Positions 28,149 through 37,494 are shown, counted from the stretch's first letter. The stretch is DNA of 64,000 nucleotides from Dyadobacter diqingensis (GCF_024220585.1 NZ_JAMXKF010000014.1:62001-126000); one strand, 5' to 3'. The notes: a model not told the origin generated them from the letters alone. Numbers and translations: made by a program.

Positions 28149-28553
28149 ATGAAAAAACTCATTTTTTTGTTTCTGGCCGTTACAGGATTGCTGTTTACAG
28201 GCTGCGCAACGTCAAACTCTCCGTCGTCAAAAGATTCGGAAGACTATGAAGAAACGACCACGATAAACAACAAGCTGAACAACAAACGGCTTGAAAAAAA
28301 TCTGGAAAAGTTTGCCGCAGATCTTGATCTGTCGAAAAGACAGGTGAAGCAAATCAAAAAGATCGAAAGACGTTATGCGCGTAAAGACAGAAAGCTGTCG
28401 AGAAATGACGAAGCCAAACGCCGTGATCACAAACAACTGGCTGCACAGAAACGGGAGGAAATTCTATATGTGCTCACCAACGACCAGCAGCAAAAACTGG
28501 AAACCCTTTCGAAGAAAAACAGGTTTAGCTTTGACCGGATTTTTGGGAAATGA
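28149..28553 (+). CDS. Small lipoprotein with Spy/LTXXQ-like helical region
   Basis: A 134-residue protein. The ATG at 28149 is chosen over an upstream TTG at 28026 because it gives a lipoprotein signal (MKKLIFLFLAVTGLLFTGCA) with lipobox FTGC. The mature part is highly charged and helical (KRLEKNLEKFAADLDLSKRQ, then LTNDQQQKLE) and resembles periplasmic Spy/CpxP-type proteins in which two such helices form a cradle. A role in envelope stress or assembly is inferred. It is monocistronic and divergent from the NagX-like gene. Confidence 0.65.
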   Translation: MKKLIFLFLAVTGLLFTGCATSNSPSSKDSEDYEETTTINNKLNNKRLEKNLEKFAADLDLSKRQVKQIKKIERRYARKDRKLSRNDEAKRRDHKQLAAQKREEILYVLTNDQQQKLETLSKKNRFSFDRIFGK

Positions 28554-28700
28554 CGTTACAACGCATTTTAGTCGCCACCACGGTGTATTTCGCTACAACA
28601 CATTAATATATAACCTATTAGATCATAAATATTTGAATTACGAAGCTTATTATTTAATATTGATATAATAGAAATCGTATTTCAATCGAGGCAAAAAATT

Positions 28701-28895
28701 ATGATTAATATTCATCCCCAATATATTGTCGATCCCTCAGGTAAAAAACTCGTCGTTCTCCCCCAAAACGAATTTGAAACCCTTATGGAGGCATTCGACG
28801 ACCAGAACGACATCAGACTATATGATGAGGCTAAAAAGGAAGACGACGGCACAAGGATATTATTGGCAGACTATCTAAAAAACCGACTGTCATAA
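28701..28895 (+). CDS. YefM/Phd-like antitoxin of a RelE/ParE pair
   Basis: A 64-residue acidic protein (HPQYIVDPSGKKLVVLPQNE, then LYDEAKKEDDG) of the kind that precedes RelE/ParE-type toxin genes in Bacteroidota. It would bind and neutralise the toxin through its C-terminus and repress the operon through its N-terminus. One base separates its stop from the ATG of the toxin gene, so the two are an operon. The toxin frame is broken, leaving this as a possible orphan antitoxin. Confidence 0.75.
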   Translation: MINIHPQYIVDPSGKKLVVLPQNEFETLMEAFDDQNDIRLYDEAKKEDDGTRILLADYLKNRLS

Positions 28896-28896
28896 A

Positions 28897-29155
28897 ATGC
28901 CTGATTACGCCGTTTATCTTTCCAGAAAAGCTCAAAAACAACTGGATGATCTTCCCGATAAAGTTGTGTCAACCCTGATTCCTGCAATAACCGATCTTGG
29001 GGGTAATCCCGCGTCCCAATGGATGTAAGAAATTAAAAGGTCGGGATGGTTATCGCATCAGAATTGGCAACTATCGTGTGATTTATGAAATATTTGATAG
29101 CGAACTTATCATCGATGTCATTACACTTGGCCACAGAAAAGACATTTACGAGTAG
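28897..29155 (+). pseudogene. RelE/ParE-type toxin, frameshifted by one extra base
   Basis: The ATG at 28897 begins MPDYAVYLSRKAQKQLDDLP, as in RelE/ParE-family toxins, and runs to ITDLGGNP before the frame is lost near 29010-29017, reaching a stop within a few codons. Removing one C from the CCC there gives NPRPNGCKKLKGRDGYRIRI followed by GNYRVIYEI and GHRKDIYE with a stop at 29155: an 85-residue toxin of ordinary length with the family's conserved GYRIRxGxYRVIYEI core. As written the toxin should be inactive. An error in the sequence is the alternative. Confidence 0.82.
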
Positions 29156-29249
29156 TGACAGGGAAGTTATATTTCAAAGATACGAAATATGCTTCCCGAC
29201 AAAATCTACTTCACCAACGTATGGGAATATCGGTATAGTCTGAGCCCCC

Positions 29250-30917
29250 CTACTGCAACCGCTCCAGCCAGGCCTGTACCGTAGGACCGGTGATGTTAAA
29301 AAGCAGCCCTGGCAAAATACCTAACAAGACCGAAAGAATAGCAAGCGGAAGCAACAGTCCGGTTTCACGGGCCGTCAGATCTTCGAGCACGATGCCGCTG
29401 TCTTTCTTATACCAGAATGATCCGAAAAACATGCGCTGATAAGTCCAAAGGAAATAAGCCGCGGCCAGTACAATTCCCAGCGTCGAAAGTGCAGGAATCC
29501 AAACAGGCAAAGCACCCGCCTGGAAAGCGCCCATCAGGGTAAATAACTCCCCTACAAAACCTGAAAAACCAGGCAGACCAAGTGATGCAAAAAACGCAAT
29601 ACCCGTTAAAATCGTGTATTTCGGCATTGGCCCGATCAGTCCTCGGTAATTGTCAATATTACGGTCATGGGTACGGTCGTAGATCACGCCGGCCAAAAGG
29701 AACAACATCGCTGAAAGTATTCCGTGACTTACCATCTGATAAATCGCTCCATTGATCCCTTCCGCTGTAAAAGCAGCAACACCCAGCAGCACAAAACCCA
29801 TGTGTGATACGGAAGAATAGGCGATCATCTTTTTCAGATCCGTCTGTCCCAAAGCGTTGAAACCACCATAAACGATCGAAATCATCCCCAGGATGGCCAG
29901 TGGCACCATGCTGTATTGCGCTTCGCCAGGGAAAAATCCGTCAACGATACGGATAAAACCATATCCCCCGATCTTCAAAAGGATACCCGCCAGCACCACC
30001 GAAATCGGTGTTGGCGCTTCCACGTGCGCGTCGGGTAACCAGGTATGAACCGGCACAACCGGTAATTTCACAGCAAAACCGATAAACAAAAACCAGAAGG
30101 CAAGTAAACGCACCGGTATGCCCAATAAAGAAAACTCGGTTTCAGGACTTAAAATCGAATTGGGAATGTAATTTCCGGCATCTGTCAGGTATGCAAAACG
30201 GAAGGTATGAACCAGTTGATCCGTGCCGATTCTGCCTTCGGCCAGCCATTGCTGAATTTGTAATACAATATCCGTTTGTACCACATCTTCCGGCCCCATG
30301 ATACCAACGGCACGTGCCGTTTCTACGGGATCGATCACCGACAGGTACAATCCGATCATTACGATCAGGATTAACAAAGAACCAAAAAACGTATAAATGA
30401 AAAATTTCAGCGCGGCATATTCTCTTCTCGGCCCTCCCCATAAACCGATCAGGAAGTACATCGGCAATAGCATAAACTCAAAAAAGAGGTAGAAAAGGAA
30501 AAAATCCTGGGCAAGAAAACAGCCGATCACGCTACCACTCAACACCAGATACAATGCAAAATAGGCTCTTGTTTTCTGGTTTATACTCCATGAACTGACC
30601 ATTCCCACAAACAGCACCACGACAGCCAGTAATACCAACGGAAAACTGATTCCGTCCACGGCGAGCGCATAATCAATAGAAACCGTGCCCAACGAACCCA
30701 CAGGAAGCGTGATCCAGTCCACCGTTTCGCTTAACTGATAACCTGTGTTTTGATTTTCAAACAACAGAAACAGGGTCATTCCCACCAGAAATTCCAAAAG
30801 CAGAACCGAGAGCGCAATCAATCTGAAATCACCCGGGCGCTGGGATGGCCATACAGCAACGGCAACGGCTCCGAATAAGGGAATGGCTATCAGCAGAGAA
30901 AGTATATGGTCAATCAT
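29250..30917 (-). CDS. nuoM: NADH-quinone oxidoreductase subunit M
   Basis: A 555-residue membrane subunit of respiratory complex I, one of the antiporter-like proton-pumping modules. It has about 14 membrane helices. The conserved acidic region is in FFLFYLFFEFMLLPMYFLIG, and the lysine/histidine pump segment is VPVHTWLPDAHVEAPTPISV followed by AGILLKIGGYGFIR. Length and motifs are normal. It lies 63 bases downstream of nuoL on the same strand, and no nuoN follows: the next gene is the broken RelE-type toxin on the other strand. Confidence 0.95.
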   Translation of the reverse strand: MIDHILSLLIAIPLFGAVAVAVWPSQRPGDFRLIALSVLLLEFLVGMTLFLLFENQNTGYQLSETVDWITLPVGSLGTVSIDYALAVDGISFPLVLLAVVVLFVGMVSSWSINQKTRAYFALYLVLSGSVIGCFLAQDFFLFYLFFEFMLLPMYFLIGLWGGPRREYAALKFFIYTFFGSLLILIVMIGLYLSVIDPVETARAVGIMGPEDVVQTDIVLQIQQWLAEGRIGTDQLVHTFRFAYLTDAGNYIPNSILSPETEFSLLGIPVRLLAFWFLFIGFAVKLPVVPVHTWLPDAHVEAPTPISVVLAGILLKIGGYGFIRIVDGFFPGEAQYSMVPLAILGMISIVYGGFNALGQTDLKKMIAYSSVSHMGFVLLGVAAFTAEGINGAIYQMVSHGILSAMLFLLAGVIYDRTHDRNIDNYRGLIGPMPKYTILTGIAFFASLGLPGFSGFVGELFTLMGAFQAGALPVWIPALSTLGIVLAAAYFLWTYQRMFFGSFWYKKDSGIVLEDLTARETGLLLPLAILSVLLGILPGLLFNITGPTVQAWLERLQ

Positions 30918-30980
30918 TAGTATAAAAACTGAGACAAAATATATGAGATAATAGAACCAACGGGCTCCGAAATTATTTTC

Positions 30981-32945
30981 CTACAAAACAATCAGCCACA
31001 ATATCAGCAGGAATACCCCCAATGCTGTGACCAGATAATAGGATTGTATTTTTCCATTTTGAAAACCACGGACACCCTGTCCGGCCGATTTAATTGTAAA
31101 AACCGTCAGCTTTACCCCTCCGTCCACAATATTCCTGTCTCCCCAGCTAACGATATGCGCAAGTACCACGCTCCATTTGGCAAAACCATCTACAAAGGCG
31201 TCGATAAGCCGTGCTTCAAATCGTTTCAATCCATTGGAAAGCAATTGAAATGACTTGATAAAAAACACATCTCTTGAAAACTCATTAAGTCCGGCCAGCT
31301 TCTGCAATAAAGGAATCGCATTTTTGGAATTACCCGCATAAATTGAAAAAGGATCTTCCGCCTTCGTTTCTCTGAACGCGAGGAAAATCGCAATAAGAGT
31401 CACACCTGTGGCAACGAAAGGTACCCAAATGATATGACCGAATTCTTCCGCACCGACCAGCTCCAAAAACCAGCCATACGACGCATCGAAAGGATTCCAG
31501 GAAAACCAGATAAAAACCGAAAGTGCAGCAAGCAAAGCCATCGGCCCCCACATCATCACAGGCGATTCGTGTGGATGAACGGATTTGAAGATCTGATATC
31601 TTTTTTCTCCCAAAAATATAAGCCAAACCTGACGCGTCATGTAATACGCGGTGAGTCCGGCCGACAGCATGATAATAACCGGGAACAAATAGGCCCAGAT
31701 TCCATGTGCCTCTGCCCAGAAAAATGCTTCTACGATGATGGCATCCTTTGACAAAAATCCTGAGAAAAACGGAAGACCAGCCAACGCCGCAGAGCAGATG
31801 ACAAAACAAATGAATGTGATCGGCAAATATTTTCTCAGCCCGCCCATGGTACGCATGTCCTGCGGATCAAACGTTTCATCCGTATCAGCAGGGGTCACCG
31901 CATGAATAACAGAACCTGCCGAAAGGAATAATCCGGCTTTGAAAAATGCGTGGGTAGCCAGGTGAAAAAGGGCTGTACGCCAGCTTCCAAGGCCAACCGC
32001 AATTACCATTAACCCTAACTGAGACATGGTTGAATACGCCAACACCCTTTTAATATCCCAAACCTGCGTGGCTTTGACCGCGCCAATGACCATCGTAATG
32101 GCTCCAATACAGGCAATGACGATTTGAGCTTCGGGTGTTAAAAGAAAGGAAATCCGTGCAATAAGGAAAATTCCAGCCGCCACCATGGTTGCCGCGTGGA
32201 TCAGTGCCGATACCGGCGTAGGCCCTTCCATCGCATCAGGCAGCCAGCCGGACAACGGGAACTGGGCCGATTTCCCCATACATCCGCCAAACAGGCATAA
32301 CCCGATGGCTGTCAAAACGCCGGGATCCAGTGAAGTGACAGAAGTGACAAGCACCTCAAAGTCGGTAGAACCAATATAGTAAAACAGCATTAAAATTCCT
32401 GTCAGGAAAGCTGCGTCCCCAATTCTGTTTAAAACAAATGCCTTTTGTGCTGCCCAAACTGCTCTCGGTTTAAAATACCAGAAACCAATCAGCAGATAAG
32501 ACGAAAGCCCCACCAGTTCCCAGAAAATATACATTACCAAAAGACTTCCGGCAAGTACGATCCCCACCATGGAGAAAAGAAAAAGCTGTATAAAGGCAAA
32601 ATAACGGTGTAAATTCTGGTCATCGTGCAGGTACGACATAGAATAAATCTGAACCAGCAGTGCGACAAAATGAACGATGATCAGCATGATGGCCGTGAGC
32701 TCATCAAACCGGAAAGAAAGCACGATTTTGGTCTGCCCGATAACCAGCCAGTCGAATTTTACAATATGAAGCGTTTCAAGATCGGCATAGATTATGCTGA
32801 CAGCCAACCCGATTGCCGTTACAAAAGCACCTATCCAGCCCGCTGGCTTATTCAGTTTTTTCCCGCCAAGCCACAAAATAAAAAATGCCAGAATCGGTAA
32901 ACCCAGAAGAAGTGAAGCAGGTACAGTATAAGCAGTTTCTGACAT
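30981..32945 (-). CDS. nuoL: NADH-quinone oxidoreductase subunit L
   Basis: A 654-residue membrane subunit of complex I, the most distal pump module, with the long C-terminal extension usual for NuoL. The conserved pump motif is GKSAQFPLSGWLPDAMEGPT followed by PVSALIHAATMVAAG, and the acidic segment is MYIFWELVGLSSYLLIGFW. It is the first gene of a nuoL-nuoM pair. Upstream there is a serine hydrolase rather than nuoK, so the pair is detached from the rest of a nuo operon. Confidence 0.95.
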   Translation of the reverse strand: MSETAYTVPASLLLGLPILAFFILWLGGKKLNKPAGWIGAFVTAIGLAVSIIYADLETLHIVKFDWLVIGQTKIVLSFRFDELTAIMLIIVHFVALLVQIYSMSYLHDDQNLHRYFAFIQLFLFSMVGIVLAGSLLVMYIFWELVGLSSYLLIGFWYFKPRAVWAAQKAFVLNRIGDAAFLTGILMLFYYIGSTDFEVLVTSVTSLDPGVLTAIGLCLFGGCMGKSAQFPLSGWLPDAMEGPTPVSALIHAATMVAAGIFLIARISFLLTPEAQIVIACIGAITMVIGAVKATQVWDIKRVLAYSTMSQLGLMVIAVGLGSWRTALFHLATHAFFKAGLFLSAGSVIHAVTPADTDETFDPQDMRTMGGLRKYLPITFICFVICSAALAGLPFFSGFLSKDAIIVEAFFWAEAHGIWAYLFPVIIMLSAGLTAYYMTRQVWLIFLGEKRYQIFKSVHPHESPVMMWGPMALLAALSVFIWFSWNPFDASYGWFLELVGAEEFGHIIWVPFVATGVTLIAIFLAFRETKAEDPFSIYAGNSKNAIPLLQKLAGLNEFSRDVFFIKSFQLLSNGLKRFEARLIDAFVDGFAKWSVVLAHIVSWGDRNIVDGGVKLTVFTIKSAGQGVRGFQNGKIQSYYLVTALGVFLLILWLIVL

Positions 32946-33006
32946 TGAGGTGAGTATTCGTTAAGTCCGGCAAATATCCTGAATTAGCCGCCGATTTCAA
33001 ACTATG

Positions 33007-34227
33007 CTAAAGGTCTTTCTCGATATCTTCCAGTTTACCGCTGTCACCACCGTGCAGCACCTGCAGTAATTCCTTGATATCGTAAATATTTCTGTTGTAT
33101 GAATTTCCTAAAATAATAATAACCGCTTCATCTTCCGGACAAATCCAGAACATGGAATTATATCCTTTCCACCAGCCTCCGTGATAAATAAACCTCGTGG
33201 AATGATCCGGTTTTACGTGCATTCTGAACCCGTAACCGTAATTCCGGATGCCTTCGCGCTCAAAACTCCTCGGTGTCCAGGCTTCGGTCAGCAGGTTTTT
33301 ATTAAGCAATAAACCCGACGTCAGGCCGGCATAAAACCGGTAAATATCACCTGTGGTAGCATACAAACCCTTGTCTCCGACAACTTCATCGTAATAATCC
33401 TTGGCAACAAACCGCCCGTACTGATGGCCTACGGTGCGGTAGGACATTGCAGCTTCGGATGTGTCCGTCACCAAAACGGTATTTTTCATTCCAAGCGGTG
33501 TGAAAATTTCGTTGTGCAGGTACTGATCAAAAGAACTGCCGCTAACCTTTTCCACAATCGCCGCAAGCACGCAATAGTTGGTATTACAATAGTTAAAAGA
33601 ACGTCCCGGACGGTTATAAGCCTGCGGAGTCGGAACCACTTTGGCATACCAGTCCATAATCGTCATGTTGGTCGGGTATTTCCTGCCGTGACGGACGCTG
33701 TCAGGGAAAGAATAAATATAGTTTGGCAAACCACTTCTGTGACTCAACAGCATATTCACCTTCACACCATGGTATGGAAAATCAGGAAAAAACCGTTGTA
33801 TCGAATCTTCCAGACTTACCTTTCCTTCCTGCACCAGTTTTAAAACCGCAACAGCGGTAAATGGTTTGGACAAAGAAGCCAGCTGAAATTTGGAATGACT
33901 TTGAAGCGAATCCTTGTCTTTCAGGTGTGCATAACCAAAGGAATTCTGGTAAAGTATCTCGCCTTTCTGAACGACAAGCACGTTTCCATTAAATCCGGCA
34001 TTCCTTTTTCTTCTAAATATATCCTCTATTTGTGATATTTTCAGGGTCGTTTTGGCATCAGGATTTTTAATTTCCGTAGGATCAAGATTTGGATTAGACC
34101 TCGCATTTCTTTTGAAATTAACAAGATCGTCAGAGTTACTCTTCCTCACCAATCCCCACGAGATCACTATTACTAATACGGCCAGCAACGCCGCCCACCA
34201 CATTTTCGGCTGCACTTTTTTCAACAT
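33007..34227 (-). CDS. Serine hydrolase (class C beta-lactamase family), membrane-anchored
   Basis: A 406-residue protein with one N-terminal membrane helix (residues ~9-27) and a penicillin-binding-protein-like domain facing the periplasm. The catalytic motifs are present: SLSK in FQLASLSKPFTA, Tyr-x-Asn in FNYCNTNY, and HGG in IYHGGWWKG. LLSHRSGLPNYIY is a typical stretch of the family. Substrates could be D-amino acid peptides or esters; resistance to beta-lactams is not implied. It ends 61 bases upstream of nuoL and is divergent from the methyltransferase gene. Confidence 0.85.
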   Translation of the reverse strand: MLKKVQPKMWWAALLAVLVIVISWGLVRKSNSDDLVNFKRNARSNPNLDPTEIKNPDAKTTLKISQIEDIFRRKRNAGFNGNVLVVQKGEILYQNSFGYAHLKDKDSLQSHSKFQLASLSKPFTAVAVLKLVQEGKVSLEDSIQRFFPDFPYHGVKVNMLLSHRSGLPNYIYSFPDSVRHGRKYPTNMTIMDWYAKVVPTPQAYNRPGRSFNYCNTNYCVLAAIVEKVSGSSFDQYLHNEIFTPLGMKNTVLVTDTSEAAMSYRTVGHQYGRFVAKDYYDEVVGDKGLYATTGDIYRFYAGLTSGLLLNKNLLTEAWTPRSFEREGIRNYGYGFRMHVKPDHSTRFIYHGGWWKGYNSMFWICPEDEAVIIILGNSYNRNIYDIKELLQVLHGGDSGKLEDIEKDL

Positions 34228-34481
34228 AGGCTTTTGGCCATTAAGTTTTCAAACGTAATATACTAACGATAATCTGTCAGCATTTTTATAATTTATCTAA
34301 TGTATTTCAATGTATCCGCAACCATGGAATCCGTTATCTTCGTACTTCATTGTAAACGAAAACAATATACAAACCGAAATTTCCCAGGCTTACAAAGATA
34401 TAAATTAGAAAGTAATGACCCTAACGCTCATTTAGATTGATTCCAAAATAACTTAGTATCCTACATAATTAGTACAACAAT

Positions 34482-35204
34482 ATGATGACTCCATTAGAAC
34501 AAAAATCATCTACCAGAGAAATCCAGCAGAGGTTTGACAATGATGTAGAGCGGTTTAGCAAACTGGAAACAGGCCAACAGGCTACTATTGATGCCCCATT
34601 GGTTCTTGACCTGGTTGCAGAAACGGCTGCGTTGCATTTAAGACGTAATGACGTAATCCTCGATCTGGGCTGCGGAGCCGGTAATTTCACCTTGCGTGTT
34701 TTGCAGGAAGTACACCCGCTCGAATGCCATTTGGTAGACCTTAGCCAACCCATGCTGACACGTGCCAGCCAGCGTGTGGAAGCATCCGGCGTGAAGTATG
34801 TACAAACCTATCATTCGGATCTTCGCGAACTGGATTTTGAAGAAAACTCTTTTGATTGTATTCTGGCAGGAGCGGTTTTGCATCACCTGCGCGACGACGA
34901 AGATTGGGAGGAAACCTTCGAGAAACTTTATAAGTGGCTAAAACCGGGAGGACGGATTTACGTTTCGGATCTGGTTTCCTTCGACCAGCGTGGCGTGCAT
35001 GACGTGATGTGGAAGCGTTATGGCGATTATCTTGAATCCATCGGCGGACCGGATTATAAAGAAAAAGTCTTCGCTTATATCGATAAGGAAGACTCTCCGA
35101 GGTCGTTGCCATTTCAGCTTGGTTTGCTGAGATATGCCGGTTTTTCTCATTATGATATTCTCCACCGCAACAGCGTTTTTGCCTGCTATTACGGTGAAAA
35201 ATAG
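34482..35204 (+). CDS. Class I SAM-dependent methyltransferase
   Basis: A 240-residue cytosolic enzyme with the Rossmann-type fold. Motif I is VILDLGCGAGNFTLRVL (residues ~58-74), the acidic ribose-binding position is in CHLVDLSQPML, and motif IV-like FDCILAGAVLHHL and the KWLKPGGRIYVSD strand follow. The acceptor substrate cannot be read. It has its own promoter region of about 250 bases shared with the divergent serine hydrolase, and it ends in a hairpin shared with asnS. ATG codons at 34482 and 34485 are both possible. Confidence 0.85.
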   Translation: MMTPLEQKSSTREIQQRFDNDVERFSKLETGQQATIDAPLVLDLVAETAALHLRRNDVILDLGCGAGNFTLRVLQEVHPLECHLVDLSQPMLTRASQRVEASGVKYVQTYHSDLRELDFEENSFDCILAGAVLHHLRDDEDWEETFEKLYKWLKPGGRIYVSDLVSFDQRGVHDVMWKRYGDYLESIGGPDYKEKVFAYIDKEDSPRSLPFQLGLLRYAGFSHYDILHRNSVFACYYGEK

Positions 35205-35209
35205 TTTTC

Positions 35210-35240
35210 AAAAAGCGCTGATTAAAACTCAGCGCTTTTT
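35210..35240. terminator. Bidirectional terminator between methyltransferase gene and asnS
   Basis: Inverted repeat aaaaagcgctga (35210-35221) and tcagcgcttttt (35229-35240), loop of 7, with A and T tracts on both sides. On the minus strand one arm is the last codons of asnS and the loop carries its TAA. Confidence 0.8.
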
Positions 35241-36658
35241 GGATATCTTGGGAAAGGAATCACGTCGCGAATGTTGCTCATACCCGTTACAAACAATACC
35301 AGACGCTCAAAACCAAGTCCAAACCCGGAGTGAGGCGCCGTACCAAATTTACGCGTTTCCAGATACCACCAGATCACTTCCGGATCGATTCCTACTTCAT
35401 GGACACGTTCCAGTAATTTTTCATAATTATCCTCGCGCTGACTTCCGCCGATAATTTCACCGATACCCGGGAAAAGAACGTCCATCGCACGTACCGTTTT
35501 TCCATCGTCATCCAGTTTCATGTAAAACGATTTGATCTCGCGTGGATAGTTCGTCAGGATCACGGGCTTTTTGAAATGTTTTTCAACCAGGTAACGCTCG
35601 TGCTCGCTGGATAAGTCAATTCCCCAACCCACAGGATACTGGAATTTCTTTTCCTTATGCGGTTTTGATTTTAACAGAATATCGATCGCTTCTGTGTAAG
35701 TCAGACGCTCAAATGCATTTTCAACAACAAAATTCAGTTTTTCCAAAAGTGGAATTGAACGTTCGTTTTGTGGTTTGTTTTTATCTTCTTCTGCCAAACG
35801 GTTTTCAAGGAAAGCCAGATCATCTTTGCAGTTTTCAAGCGCATAACGGATCACGTATTTCACAAAATCCTCTGCAAGCTCCATGTTATCTTCCAGCTCG
35901 AAAAACGCCATTTCAGGCTCAATCATCCAGAACTCTGCCAAATGGCGTGTTGTGTTTGAATTTTCAGCACGGAACGTAGGGCCAAAAGTATATATTTTGG
36001 AAAGGGCCATAGCACCCAGCTCTCCTTCCAGCTGCCCGGAAACAGTCAGGTTTGCCTCTCTTCCAAAAAAGTCTTCTTTGAAATTAATCACTCCTTCGTC
36101 TGTTCTTGGAAGTTTGTCAAGATCCAAAGTCGTTACACGGAACATTTCACCCGCACCTTCCGCATCCGAAGCGGTGATAATTGGTGTATGCAGGTAGAAA
36201 AATCCTTTTTCATTAAAATATTGATGCACCGCAAAAGCCAGGGAATGACGGATACGCAGGATTGCACCGAACGTATTGGTCCGTGGACGCAAATGCGCGA
36301 TTTCACGTAAAAATTCAAGCGAATGTCTTTTAGGCTGTAACGGATACGAATCCACATCTGCCGTTCCATAAACAAATATATCATCAATTTTAACCTCCAC
36401 AGCCTGGCCAGAACCCTGAGATGCTACAAGCTGGCCCGTTATTTTTAGACAAGAACCTGTTGTAACCGTAAGCAAAAGTTCAGCAGAGAATTGGCCCGGT
36501 GCTGCAACCGCCTGTATATTATGGATGGTCGATCCGTCGTTAAGCGCTATGAAGATAGCATTTTTACTTTCACGTTTCGTACGTACCCAACCTTTCAGGG
36601 TAACGGATTTTGCATCCGGAGTCTGTTGTAATAATTCTTTGATCTGCAAAGGTCCCAT
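35222..36658 (-). CDS. asnS: Asparagine-tRNA ligase
   Basis: A 478-residue class II aminoacyl-tRNA synthetase that charges tRNA-Asn. The N-terminal ~110 residues are the OB-fold anticodon-binding domain (VTLKGWVRTKRESKNAIFIA). The catalytic core has motif 2 in FRAENSNTTRHLAEFWMIEP and motif 3 in GFGLGFERLVLFVTG. Length is normal. A TAATTTTG element (36723-36730, minus strand) upstream may be its promoter -7 box, with no clear -33 partner. It is convergent with the methyltransferase gene; the shared hairpin covers its stop codon. Confidence 0.96.
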   Translation of the reverse strand: MGPLQIKELLQQTPDAKSVTLKGWVRTKRESKNAIFIALNDGSTIHNIQAVAAPGQFSAELLLTVTTGSCLKITGQLVASQGSGQAVEVKIDDIFVYGTADVDSYPLQPKRHSLEFLREIAHLRPRTNTFGAILRIRHSLAFAVHQYFNEKGFFYLHTPIITASDAEGAGEMFRVTTLDLDKLPRTDEGVINFKEDFFGREANLTVSGQLEGELGAMALSKIYTFGPTFRAENSNTTRHLAEFWMIEPEMAFFELEDNMELAEDFVKYVIRYALENCKDDLAFLENRLAEEDKNKPQNERSIPLLEKLNFVVENAFERLTYTEAIDILLKSKPHKEKKFQYPVGWGIDLSSEHERYLVEKHFKKPVILTNYPREIKSFYMKLDDDGKTVRAMDVLFPGIGEIIGGSQREDNYEKLLERVHEVGIDPEVIWWYLETRKFGTAPHSGFGLGFERLVLFVTGMSNIRDVIPFPRYPKSAEF

Positions 36659-36791
36659 CTTAATATAAATTCAATCCTTATATAAACTCAACTATAAACT
36701 TCCTTTTCATTCTAATGAGGCGCAAAATTACAAAATACCCTACGAAAACCTATTCTAAAAACCCAACTTACTTTTATGTACCAAAAGACTA

Positions 36792-36821
36792 TTGTCTGAA
36801 CTGGTTTATGGCTTAATTTTG
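36792..36821 (+). promoter_or_regulatory. Bacteroidota-type promoter of the PAP2-like gene
   Basis: TTG (36792-36794), 19 bases, TAATTTTG (36814-36821). The start codon at 36835 follows by 13 bases, so the leader would be very short. Confidence 0.5.
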
Positions 36822-36834
36822 TTTCTTGCAAACG

Positions 36835-37494
36835 ATGACTAACGTATTTTCTGTTTTGAATAACCGCACCGCCACAATATTATCCGTAGTGTTCCACCCA
36901 TTGATCATCACTACGTATCTTTTTGGACTTCTCTTTTTTATAGTTCCTGATCTTATGGGCGTTAGTGCGTTGGAATTACCTGCTATCGGCAGCTTATTAC
37001 TCCTGATATTTCTGAATACATTTATAGCACCCACGATTGTTGTCTATTACTTTTACCGGCTCGGTATTATCAGCACTTTACATGTAGATTCTTTACGTGA
37101 AAGGCGCCTGCCCTACCTCGCCTGTGCAATCATTTATGCGATCGCTACATATCTGTTTGGCTGGCAGTTGCAGCCCATCGGAGAACTGGCGCCTCAGATA
37201 GCCATTTTGCTTGGCAGTGTAACGGTGTCCATGATCCTGATCGCCCTGATCAGTTTATCATGGAAAATCAGTGCGCACGCAACCGGAATGGGGGGAGCTA
37301 TGGGTGTACTTACTGCTATGCTCATCCGTTTCGACGAACCCTTGTTACTGGCCCCGTTACTGATCGTCGTTTTGATCACCGGTTTTTTACTAAGTGCGCG
37401 GCTTTATCTGAATGCGCATACACCAGGACAAATCGTTGCAGGGGTCGCCTGCGGATTGGCGGTCAGCAGTGCAACGGTATATTTTTTATTTTAA
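36835..37494 (+). CDS. PAP2-superfamily-like membrane protein
   Basis: A 219-residue inner-membrane protein with about six hydrophobic segments. The ATG at 36835 is chosen because the only upstream alternative is a TTG at 36826. The pattern RERRLPY, then SAHATGMGG, then SARLYLNAHTPGQIVAG follows the three-part phosphatase signature of PAP2 proteins (basic motif, SGH, SR-5x-H) in a degenerate form. It may be a lipid phosphatase, perhaps acting on undecaprenyl or phosphatidic acid phosphates. The last motif has Thr-Pro-Gly-Gln where an Asp is common, so activity is uncertain. Confidence 0.7.
   Translation: MTNVFSVLNNRTATILSVVFHPLIITTYLFGLLFFIVPDLMGVSALELPAIGSLLLLIFLNTFIAPTIVVYYFYRLGIISTLHVDSLRERRLPYLACAIIYAIATYLFGWQLQPIGELAPQIAILLGSVTVSMILIALISLSWKISAHATGMGGAMGVLTAMLIRFDEPLLLAPLLIVVLITGFLLSARLYLNAHTPGQIVAGVACGLAVSSATVYFLF

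Noticed and set aside
29250..32945. nuoL-nuoM pair as a DabA/DabB bicarbonate system or Mrp antiporter
   Set aside because: Both proteins have normal NuoL and NuoM lengths and motifs, and no DabA-like or small Mrp genes are present.
33007..34227. Serine hydrolase as a beta-lactam resistance gene
   Set aside because: The motifs define the broad penicillin-binding/beta-lactamase fold, and nothing specific points to antibiotic hydrolysis.
36826..36834. Upstream TTG start for the PAP2-like gene
   Set aside because: The ATG at 36835 is close by and fits better with the promoter and the first membrane segment.
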